Part shown: piece after piece, positions 8,619-13,935 of the stretch
Layout of the letters: each line of letters opens with the position of its first letter
How positions within the stretch are numbered: the stretch's first letter is position 1
Source: Chloroflexota bacterium
GTDB lineage: Bacteria > Chloroflexota > Anaerolineae > Anaerolineales > JACQED01
Direction: 5' to 3'
DNA: 13,935 nt
Assembly: GCA_016200785.1 (NCBI GenBank)
Contig: JACQED010000234.1
Span: 1 to 13,935, forward strand
The notes under the pieces: generated by a model
Databases searched by the model: none
The model's input: only the letters and a program-made list of their open reading frames with translations
Told to the model about the DNA's origin: nothing
Position numbers and translations under genes: made by a program

Positions 8619-8893
8619 AGAGTCAACCTCGTTTTGAGCCACAGCTCCAATCGCTCGCGCAACGACACCCGCCACGCGCGGTCGTGCCATTCGCGCAAGG
8701 CTCCGAGTTCGGCAGTTGCGGCGCGCGCGGCGGTGGCGCCGAGCCGGTACGCCTCATCGGCGCGGTCGGCGTCGAACAGACCGATGTGCCCGACCGCCGG
8801 TTCAATCAAGAGATCGGGCGGGTGCGCGGCCTCGTTGGCGTCCACCAGCGCGTCGCTCGCCACACCGTGAGCGTTCAGGTCACGCGGCCCTTT
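8615..8893 (-). pseudogene. C-terminal remnant of a patatin-like phospholipase
   Basis: The frame from a TAG at 8896-8894 to the TGA at 8617-8615 encodes about 92 residues. The segment VASDALVDANEAA, then PPDLLIEPAVGHIGLFDADRADEAY, matches the end of the patatin-like (RssA type) acyl hydrolase family, where a conserved Asp/Gly loop is followed by DxDRADEA. The N-terminal three quarters, with the oxyanion loop, GxSxG serine motif and DGG aspartate, are absent from all frames upstream. The break coincides with the edge of an inverted-repeat element. A GTG at 8863 could start an 82-residue peptide but has no Shine-Dalgarno sequence. The remnant keeps its ATGA overlap with the alanine dehydrogenase gene, so it may still be translated to couple that gene. 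Recognition is from memory of the family tail. Confidence 0.6.
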
Positions 8894-8973
8894 CTAACCA
8901 CCAAGACACAAAGACACCAAGTTCCACGACGCTTTCCTTGTGTCCTTCGTGTCTTCGTGCCTTCGTGGTAAAG
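8891..8973. repeat. Inverted-repeat element with 8-base periodic arms
   Basis: The left arm (8891-8921) is built of ACCAAGAC, ACAAAGAC, ACCAAG. The right arm (8936-8973), read on the opposite strand, has ACGAAGGC, ACGAAGAC, ACGAAGGAC, ACAAGG. The arms could pair imperfectly into a long hairpin with a roughly 15-base loop. The composition is unlike the flanking coding DNA. I recall this 'CCACCAAGACACAAAG' type of palindrome from many environmental bacterial genomes; no open reading frame lies inside. The following 128 bases (8974-9101) show no gene and no recognisable motif apart from the inverted repeat at 9088-9112. Confidence 0.75.
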
Positions 8974-9087
8974 GCCTGGCGGCGAACTGAACGGTTACGC
9001 CACACCGATGCTCCGGTCGAATGAGTCGAGAATGCCTGAACCGCGGTTCGCGCAGCGCCGCTCGAGCGTTTCTGCGCCGGCGGTGAG

Positions 9088-9112
9088 CGATCGGCGGCGC
9101 TTCAGCCGATCG
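9088..9112. repeat. Perfect 8-bp inverted repeat at the end of the RAM-domain gene
   Basis: CGATCGGC (9088-9095) and GCCGATCG (9105-9112) flank a 9-base loop that contains the stop codon of the RAM-domain gene. It could form a stable hairpin in the 3' end of the FNT/RAM transcript, protecting it or slowing polymerase. No T-run follows on the minus strand, so it is not a standard intrinsic terminator. Confidence 0.5.
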
Positions 9113-9335
9113 GAATCTGCAGGCAGGTGAGCGTCTTGAGAACGCCGGGCGTCGTTTGGATCTCCTCGGTGACCACGCGGCCAACCGCGCCCAAATCGCC
9201 GGCCTCGACGACGGCGACAACGTCATACGGGCCGAATGTGAAATCGGCGGCCGTGATTTCTCTTATTTTCCGCAAATCACGCACCACTTGCGGGCTTTGC
9301 CCGGTGGTGACGTTGATCAGAACATAGGCTTTCAT
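9102..9335 (-). CDS. Stand-alone Lrp/AsnC ligand-binding (RAM) domain protein
   Basis: Seventy-seven residues form only the effector-binding alpha/beta sandwich of Lrp/AsnC regulators, with no helix-turn-helix. The pattern KAYVLINVTTGQ (2-13), ITAADFTFGPYDVVAVVEA (27-45) and a C-terminal TLTCLQIPIG is typical. Such proteins form decamers or similar rings that bind amino acids, and they act as sensors rather than DNA binders. The start ATG is two bases after the TAA of the FNT channel gene, and a good Shine-Dalgarno sequence (AAGGGG, five bases before the ATG) is built from the last codons of that gene. The pair is thus co-transcribed and tightly coupled, suggesting that an amino acid or nitrogen signal bears on the channel; that link is inference. 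Confidence 0.9.
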   Translation of the reverse strand: MKAYVLINVTTGQSPQVVRDLRKIREITAADFTFGPYDVVAVVEAGDLGAVGRVVTEEIQTTPGVLKTLTCLQIPIG

Positions 9336-9337
9336 AG

Positions 9338-10240
9338 TTACCCCTTCGGTGGCCGTGGGCGAAGATAGATGAACCAGTATACCGCGCCGACGAGCACGGC
9401 TCCGCCCACGATGTTGCCCAGCGTCACCGGCAAAAGATTCTTCACGAAGAAAGCCGCCCAGGTCAATCCCGCGTAGTCGCCGGCGCTCTTGCCCAGCGAG
9501 GCGAGAAACGCGGCATCGCTTTTGATCAGCAGCGCGATCGGGATGAAGTACATGTTGGCAATGCTGTGCTCAAAGCCGGCGGCGACGAAGGCGGTGATCG
9601 GGAATACGACGGCGACGATTCTGTCCACGGTGCTGCGCGCGCTGAATGACAGCCACACGGCGAGGCACACCAGTGTGTTGCACAGCACGCCAAGTGCGAA
9701 CGCCGGGACGAAGGCCAGGCTCACCTTGGCATTGGCCGTCGCCAGCGCCGCCGCGCCGACCGCGCCGCCGCCGAAGGTGTACTGCTTCGAAAGAAAGACC
9801 AGGGCCGCCGTCCCCAGTGCGCCGACGAAGTTCCCTAAATAGACGATCAGCCAGTTTCGCAATAACCGAACCGTCGTCACTTTGCCGCTGGCCCAGGCCA
9901 TCACGATCAGGTTATTGCCGGTGAACAACTCCGCCCCGCCGACGACGACGAGGATCAGGCCGAGGCAAAAGACCACGCCCGCCAGCAATCGCGAGACACC
10001 GTAAGCCAGGCCGGTAGTGTAGACCGGAGCTCCCGTCACGTCTTTGATCGCGATGCTGGCCGCGCCAGCGCCGATCGTCGTGGCGAACACGGCGCCGAGC
10101 GCGACGAACGCGCCGGCCAGCACCGCCAGCGCGAAGGTGCTCGTCGCGTCCATCTCGGCCTTGCGCGCTCCCAGGCCTTCGGCGCGCCGAGCCATGTCGG
10201 GCGGAAGCAAAGCATCAATATGAAAGTCGCCGTCTGGCAT
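9338..10240 (-). CDS. Formate/nitrite transporter (FNT) family channel
   Basis: An inner-membrane pentameric channel of the FocA/NirC/HSC family that moves small monovalent anions such as formate, nitrite or hydrosulfide. The 300-residue protein has a cytoplasmic N-terminus with LLPPDMARRAEGLGARKA (11-27 region) as in the family, about six membrane helices, the first-half motif GGAELFTGNNLIV (101-113) and the second-half GFEHSIANMYFIP (222-234) carrying the conserved pore histidine H225. CNTLVCLAVWLS (187-198) is also typical. The substrate cannot be fixed from sequence. The ATG at 10240 is chosen because AAAAGGAG lies five bases upstream; an upstream in-frame start at 10294 adds 18 residues of no family likeness. 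The RAM-domain gene follows two bases after the stop. Confidence 0.94.
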   Translation of the reverse strand: MPDGDFHIDALLPPDMARRAEGLGARKAEMDATSTFALAVLAGAFVALGAVFATTIGAGAASIAIKDVTGAPVYTTGLAYGVSRLLAGVVFCLGLILVVVGGAELFTGNNLIVMAWASGKVTTVRLLRNWLIVYLGNFVGALGTAALVFLSKQYTFGGGAVGAAALATANAKVSLAFVPAFALGVLCNTLVCLAVWLSFSARSTVDRIVAVVFPITAFVAAGFEHSIANMYFIPIALLIKSDAAFLASLGKSAGDYAGLTWAAFFVKNLLPVTLGNIVGGAVLVGAVYWFIYLRPRPPKG

Positions 10241-10245
10241 TTTGT

Positions 10246-10253
10246 CTCCTTTT
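10246..10253 (-). promoter_or_regulatory. Shine-Dalgarno site of the FNT gene
   Basis: The minus strand reads AAAAGGAG followed by ACAAA and the ATG at 10240. It is the strongest ribosome binding site in the window and decides the start of the channel gene against the longer open frame. Confidence 0.85.
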
Positions 10254-10286
10254 GAATGAGGATAGTGTCCCGGCCTCAGGTCTCGT

Positions 10287-10300
10287 AGTGCCAAGTGTCA
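10287..10300. repeat. Two-copy heptamer in the divergent intergenic region
   Basis: AGTGCCA is followed directly by AGTGTCA. It lies in the 221-base gap (10241-10461) between the divergent FNT and oxoamine synthase genes. The rest of the gap holds the FNT Shine-Dalgarno site, the plus-strand promoter and a short GGGCCAC direct repeat near 10328-10345; no small gene is seen. Two copies alone could be chance. Confidence 0.4.
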
Positions 10301-10396
10301 CGTCAGGGCGGGATGAAATTCACGCGCGGGGCCACGATCGGGCCACAGCGCAACTGTCGCCCAAAACGACGTGGGTCGTCGCCGCTGCATTGTGGT

Positions 10397-10425
10397 TTGA
10401 CAGGTTTACTCCCCTCGACTACACT
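10397..10425 (+). promoter_or_regulatory. Sigma-70-type promoter for the oxoamine synthase / RlmI unit
   Basis: A perfect TTGACA (10397-10402) is followed after exactly 17 bases by TACACT (10420-10425), four of six matches to TATAAT at the most conserved positions. Transcription would start near 10432, leaving a leader of about 30 bases that contains the AGGAG ribosome site (10448-10452) nine bases before the ATG at 10462. Confidence 0.7.
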
Positions 10426-10461
10426 TCGCGAGACATTCAGGCAACTCAGGAGTCGGTTCGG

Positions 10462-11670
10462 ATGATAATGCCCCAGGACGGCGACCGCATCGCGCAGCGG
10501 ATCGAGGCGATGCTGGAACGTGTGAACGGGATCAAGGCACACGAGCATTACTACTTCAATCAGCCGGTGACAGAACTGCGCGGCGGGTCGCGGGCCATCG
10601 TGCGCGGACGCGAGATGCTGATGTTCGCCTCCTACGGCTACCTCGGCCTGCTGGGCCATCCGCGCATCAATTCTGCCGCAAAAGCGGCGATTGACAAGTA
10701 CGGCACCGGCACACACGGCGTGCGACTGTTGGCCGGCACGCTCGATCTGCACATCGAACTCGAAGCGGCGATCGCAAGTTTCAAACACGCCGAGGACGCC
10801 GTGTGTTTTTCGAGCGACTACGTCACGAACCTTACCGCGATTTCGACGCTGGTCGGGCGCAACGACGCGGTCATCTGCGACAAACTCGACCACGCCAGTA
10901 TCGTGGACGGCTGCATCCTCTCAGGCGCGGACTTCCTCCGCTTTCGGCACAATGACATGAACGATCTGGAGCGCGTGCTCCGCAAAGTGGAGCCGGGCGC
11001 TTCGAAACTCGTCGTCGTGGATGCGGTGTTCAGCATGGACGGCGACATCATCGATCTGCCGCACGTGGCGCGCCTGTGCCGCGAGCACGGCGCCTGGCTG
11101 ATGGTGGACGAAGCGCACTCGCTCGGTATGCTCGGCAAGACCGGGCGCGGCATTGAAGAGCACTTCGGCCTCGGCGACGTGGTTGACGTGAAGATGGGGA
11201 CGCTGAGCAAGGCTATCCCCAGTGTGGGCGGCTACGTCGCCGGCAAGAAGGAACTCATTCAATATATCAAACACGTTTCGCGCGCTTTCATCTTCTCCGC
11301 CGCGCTGCCGCCGGCGCAAGCCGCCGCCGCCAAAGCCGCCCTGGAGGTGATTCTCGACGAGCCGGATCGCATCGAAATCCTGCGCCGCAACGCCGCTCAA
11401 TTCATCGGCGGCCTCAAAGCGCTCGGCTTTGATACCATGAATACGGAAACGGCGATAGTCCCTGTCTTGTGCGGGCCGGACGAGCGCGCCTACGAAATGG
11501 TGCGCGCCTGCCAGCGTGAGAACGTTTTCGCTCTGCCGGTCGTCTCGCCTGCTGTGCCCGATGGCACGGCCCGTCTGCGCGCGACGGTGACGGCGGCGCA
11601 CAGCCCGGACGAGATCGAGCAGGCGCTGGCCGTGTTCGAGTCGGCGGGCAGGAAGACGGGGATCATTTAG
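10462..11670 (+). CDS. PLP-dependent alpha-oxoamine synthase (KBL/BioF/SPT-like)
   Basis: The family condenses an amino acid with an acyl-CoA and releases CO2 (or, for 2-amino-3-ketobutyrate CoA ligase, joins glycine and acetyl-CoA). The 402 residues have the usual fold-type I pattern: FASYGYLGL (55-63), YGTGTHGVRLLAGT (80-93), DKLDHAS with H144, VDEAHSLG (215-222) where the aspartate contacts the PLP nitrogen, and TLSKAIPSVGG with the PLP lysine K250. GTGTHGVR resembles serine palmitoyltransferase and natural-product members more than classical Kbl or BioF, so the substrate is open; no other biotin or threonine catabolism gene is nearby. The start at 10462 follows AGGAG by nine bases and lies downstream of the promoter. 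A longer open frame back to 10252 crosses that promoter and is not coding. RlmI follows after 10 bases. Confidence 0.92.
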   Translation: MIMPQDGDRIAQRIEAMLERVNGIKAHEHYYFNQPVTELRGGSRAIVRGREMLMFASYGYLGLLGHPRINSAAKAAIDKYGTGTHGVRLLAGTLDLHIELEAAIASFKHAEDAVCFSSDYVTNLTAISTLVGRNDAVICDKLDHASIVDGCILSGADFLRFRHNDMNDLERVLRKVEPGASKLVVVDAVFSMDGDIIDLPHVARLCREHGAWLMVDEAHSLGMLGKTGRGIEEHFGLGDVVDVKMGTLSKAIPSVGGYVAGKKELIQYIKHVSRAFIFSAALPPAQAAAAKAALEVILDEPDRIEILRRNAAQFIGGLKALGFDTMNTETAIVPVLCGPDERAYEMVRACQRENVFALPVVSPAVPDGTARLRATVTAAHSPDEIEQALAVFESAGRKTGII

Positions 11671-11674
11671 GGAG
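11670..11674 (+). promoter_or_regulatory. Shine-Dalgarno site supporting a TTG start for the methyltransferase
   Basis: GGGAG, overlapping the stop codon of the previous gene by one base, lies six bases before a TTG at 11681. This spacing supports the TTG as start; the first in-frame ATG (11702) would remove the family's N-terminal beta strand. Confidence 0.6.
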
Positions 11675-11680
11675 TGCGGG

Positions 11681-12946
11681 TTGGGCGCGTCAGTCACCTT
11701 GATGCCTAAGCGAGAGCGTTCCGTGCTCCGCCGCCACCCGTGGATTTTCTCCGGCGCGATCAAAGCCGTGCGCGGCGACCCGGCGGTGGGGGAGACGGTT
11801 GACGTGCTCGACTCCGCAGGCGCCTTCCTCGCCTGTGGCGCGTACTCGCCTCATTCACAAATCGCCGTCCGCATTTGGACGTGGGACGAGTCTCAAGTCA
11901 TCGGCCCCGACTTCTTCCGTTCACGCCTCGCGCGCTCGTTTGCCGCACGTTCCCAAACACCAATGTCCACCTACCCATCTCAACACGCCGGTGCGTGCTC
12001 GGCAGTCCGTTTGGTCAACGCCGAATCCGACGGTCTGCCGGGGCTGATCGTAGATCGCTACGGCGATTTTCTCGTCTGCCAGTTTCTCACCGCCGGCGCT
12101 GAGCGTTGGAAGCACATCATTGTCGAGAGTCTGACTGCCGAGTATTCGTTCGCCGTGCGCGGCGTGTATGAACGCTCCGATATAGACGTGCGGGCCAAGG
12201 AGGGCCTGTCTGCCGTGACGGGCGTGCTGTGCGGCGAGGAGCCGCCAGCCCTGATCGAGATCGACGAGTACGGCGCGCGCTTTCTCGTGGACGTGAAGCG
12301 CGGGCACAAGACGGGTTTCTATCTCGATCAGCGCGAGAACCGTCGCATCGTCGGCGAACTGGCGCGGGGACGGTCGGTGCTCAACGCGTTTGCCTATACG
12401 GGCGGGTTTGCGGTGACGGCATTGAGAGGTGAGGCGGCAAACGTCACGAATGTCGAATCTTCGTCGCCGGCGCTCGAACTCGCCCGGCGCAACGCCGCGC
12501 TGAATGGCTTCGACGAGAGCCTGTGCGTCAACGTGGAGGCCGACGTTTTTGCTGACTTGAGGAAGTTCCGTGACGCGGGGCGCTCGTTCGATCTCATCGT
12601 GCTCGATCCCCCCAGGTTCGCGCAGAGTGCGAGACAAGTCGAGAAGGCGAGCAGGGCTTACAAGGACATCAACCTGCTGGCGTTCAAACTGCTCAGCCCC
12701 GGCGGACTGCTCGTCACGTTTTCGTGTTCGGGCGCGGTGTCAGCCGATCTCTTTCAGAAGATCGTGTTCGGCGCGGCGCTCGACTCCGGCCGCGAGGCGC
12801 AGATCGTGGGGCGATTGACGCAGGCGCCGGATCATCCAGTTTTGCTGTCGTTCCCAGAGGGAGAATACCTTAAGGGGCTCGTGCTGCTTTCAGCACCACC
12901 CCGCTTCTTGGCGGCAATCTCAAATCCCTCACGAAGCCTCCAATAA
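11681..12946 (+). CDS. rlmI: Class I rRNA methyltransferase, RlmI-type (23S rRNA m5C)
   Basis: Transfers a methyl group from SAM to a cytosine of 23S rRNA (C1962 in Escherichia coli for RlmI). The N-terminal PUA domain (about 1-75) begins ASVTLMPKRERSVLRRHPWIFSGAI in two visible parts, followed by the central RLVNAESDGLPGLIVDRYGD (110-129), the family motif GHKTGFYLDQRENR (208-221), SAM-binding NAFAYTGGFAV (235-245), LDPPRFA (308-314) and the catalytic cysteine in FSCSG (C349). All needed residues are present. The start is TTG at 11681, supported by a GGGAG site and family alignment. The usual C-terminal strand GEYLKGLVL (394-402) is followed by about 19 extra residues that overlap, on the opposite strand, the end of the amylase gene. 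A low-GC heptamer-like stretch lies between the PUA and central domains. Confidence 0.93.
   Translation: MGASVTLMPKRERSVLRRHPWIFSGAIKAVRGDPAVGETVDVLDSAGAFLACGAYSPHSQIAVRIWTWDESQVIGPDFFRSRLARSFAARSQTPMSTYPSQHAGACSAVRLVNAESDGLPGLIVDRYGDFLVCQFLTAGAERWKHIIVESLTAEYSFAVRGVYERSDIDVRAKEGLSAVTGVLCGEEPPALIEIDEYGARFLVDVKRGHKTGFYLDQRENRRIVGELARGRSVLNAFAYTGGFAVTALRGEAANVTNVESSSPALELARRNAALNGFDESLCVNVEADVFADLRKFRDAGRSFDLIVLDPPRFAQSARQVEKASRAYKDINLLAFKLLSPGGLLVTFSCSGAVSADLFQKIVFGAALDSGREAQIVGRLTQAPDHPVLLSFPEGEYLKGLVLLSAPPRFLAAISNPSRSLQ
11953..11987. repeat. Possible degenerate heptamer array inside the rlmI gene
   Basis: Successive units read CCAAACA, CCAATGT, CCACCTA, CCCATCT and CAACACG, mostly beginning CCA or CCC. 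The stretch is clearly poorer in GC than its surroundings, encodes the linker around residues 91-103 (QTPMSTYPSQ) and is in frame. The match between units is loose, so chance is a real alternative. Confidence 0.3.
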
Positions 12947-13935
12947 CCGCGTGCGTTCCCCTCGCTTCCCAAGTGTGTTCGAGCTGAGTCCCTTCAGCGA
13001 GGAAGCCGGCCACTGGGATTTCGAGCGCGGCGGCCGTCGTCCCCGCGTTGAACGCAACCACGAATCTTTCATCGCCCAAACTACGAAGTGATCGCGCAGG
13101 CCCGTGTTCCACTGGGACTCGCCCCATGGCATCGTCTTGCGGCAGTCGGGGTCGCTCCCGCCGTCCAGGCCGATCTCGTCGCCGTAATAGATGCTCGGAG
13201 CGCCGGGATAAGTCATCTGAAAAAGCGTGGCCAGCCGCAGTGCGCTTTCGTCACCTCGAGCAACGCTTAGGAATCGCGCCGTGTCGTGGCTGTCGAGCAA
13301 GTTGAGCAGAGTCAGATTGACCTGCCAATCGTACAGCGCCAATATCTCGTCAACGAAGTCGGCAAAGCGGGGCGCGTCGAACGGTTGGATGGGCGAATAT
13401 CCCTTTCCTTCGGTCAGCGGCGTGTCCATGAGCAGCCCAATGAAGAAGGCGATGCAGGCTTTGTTGAACAGATAGCTCATCACTGCGTCGAACTGATCGC
13501 CCTTCAGCCAGCGGCGCGCCTCGTGCCATATCTCGCCGACGATGTAAGCGTCCGGGTTCGCGCCTTTCACCCGGCGGCGGAACTCTTGCCAGAATGCGTC
13601 GTCGTCGATCTCCGCCGGCACGTCGAGCCGCCATCCATCAATGCCCTGCTCGATCCAGTGTTGCCCTACGCCCCACAAAAACTCGCGCACCGCAGGCGTT
13701 CGGATGTTGAACTGCGGCAGCGCCGGCAGTCCCCACCACGCCGCGTAGTTTGGCTTGTCCTCGCCGTAAGCGTTGAGCGGCCAATCGTAAACAGTGAACC
13801 AATCTACGTAGGGCGAGTGCGCGCCCAGTTCAAGCAGGTGGTTGAACTGGTAAAAGCCCCGGCTGGCGTGATTGAAGACACCGTCGAGAACGACTCTCAT
13901 CCCGCGCCGATGGGCCTCGTCGAGCAGCCGCCGCA
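12870..13935 (-). pseudogene. GH13 cyclomaltodextrinase/neopullulanase-like alpha-glucan hydrolase, frameshifted, 5' end outside the window
   Basis: The upstream frame enters at the right edge with LLDEAHRRGMRVVLDGVFNH and carries the GH13 conserved regions: DGVFNH, LPQFN, GWRLDVPAE (nucleophile D93, counting from the ATG at 13900), VGEIWH (acid/base E123) and LLDSHDTARF (D206). The TIM barrel therefore looks intact. After PWGESQWNTGLRD (near 13091) the frame loses family likeness and ends at 12929. The neighbouring minus frame picks up from about 13090 with SLRSLGDERFVVAFNAG and the rest of the C-terminal beta domain, to a TAA at 12872-12870. Relatives have about 40-45 residues (the last barrel helix and the start of domain C) between these points, so there is a deletion as well as a frameshift. 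The gene's end overlaps rlmI tail to tail by 77 bases. Either a decaying gene or an assembly error. Confidence 0.85.

Noticed and set aside
8894..9226. Minus-strand open frame between the patatin remnant and the RAM gene
   Set aside because: It runs through the inverted-repeat element and the end of the RAM gene in another frame and encodes an arginine/proline-rich shadow peptide.
10252..10461. Longer start for the oxoamine synthase at 10252
   Set aside because: The extra 70 codons run across the TTGACA/TACACT promoter and have no likeness to the family; the ATG at 10462 has an AGGAG site.

Overview
The window is GC-rich bacterial chromosome, densely packed with genes and free of tRNA, rRNA, CRISPR or recognisable transposase. 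The gene set fits an environmental Chloroflexota-like bacterium (Anaerolineae or a relative): a stand-alone RAM-domain protein beside a formate/nitrite-type channel, an alanine dehydrogenase coupled to an acyl-CoA transferase, a split SNF2 helicase module, and short heptameric intergenic repeats. This placement is an inference from memory of such genomes, not a search result.

Layout. Positions 1-10240 are read leftward (minus strand). In order of transcription, the first unit is an FNT-family channel (9338-10240) and a 77-residue RAM-domain protein (9102-9335), two bases apart. Next comes an inverted-repeat element (8891-8973), then the C-terminal remnant of a patatin-like phospholipase (8615-8893). 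The remnant overlaps an alanine dehydrogenase family gene (7521-8618) by ATGA, and that gene overlaps an acetyl-CoA hydrolase/4-hydroxybutyrate CoA-transferase family gene (6208-7521) by TGATG. A clear extended -10 promoter then drives a SNF2 helicase (4354-6186) and a large cysteine-rich protein (1788-4319). A second extended -10 promoter drives pyruvate kinase (233-1678) and a DUF1232 membrane protein that leaves the window at its left edge. From 10462 the plus strand carries a PLP-dependent alpha-oxoamine synthase and an RlmI-type 23S rRNA methyltransferase, under a TTGACA-17-TACACT promoter. The right end (12870-13935, minus) is a GH13 cyclomaltodextrinase/neopullulanase-like gene with an intact catalytic core but a frameshift and internal loss before its C-terminal domain. 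It converges on and overlaps the methyltransferase gene.

How the genes work together. Most of the named genes are ordinary central metabolism (pyruvate kinase, alanine/pyruvate chemistry, acyl-CoA transfer, small-anion transport, alpha-glucan breakdown). The least understood part is the SNF2 helicase plus its 843-residue partner. The partner begins with a segment resembling what follows the helicase in single-chain HepA-type proteins, then has a coiled coil, a zinc-ribbon-like cysteine cluster, a proline-rich linker and a C-terminal region I cannot assign. The two look like one machine split over two genes.

The most unusual DNA-level signal is a set of short tandem arrays with a 7-base (once 8-base) period and different sequences. 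They sit at gene boundaries (1784-1797, 4317-4358, 10287-10300, and 8891-8973 with period 8) and, in one clear case, inside a gene in frame (5228-5269). A weaker candidate lies inside the methyltransferase gene (11953-11987).
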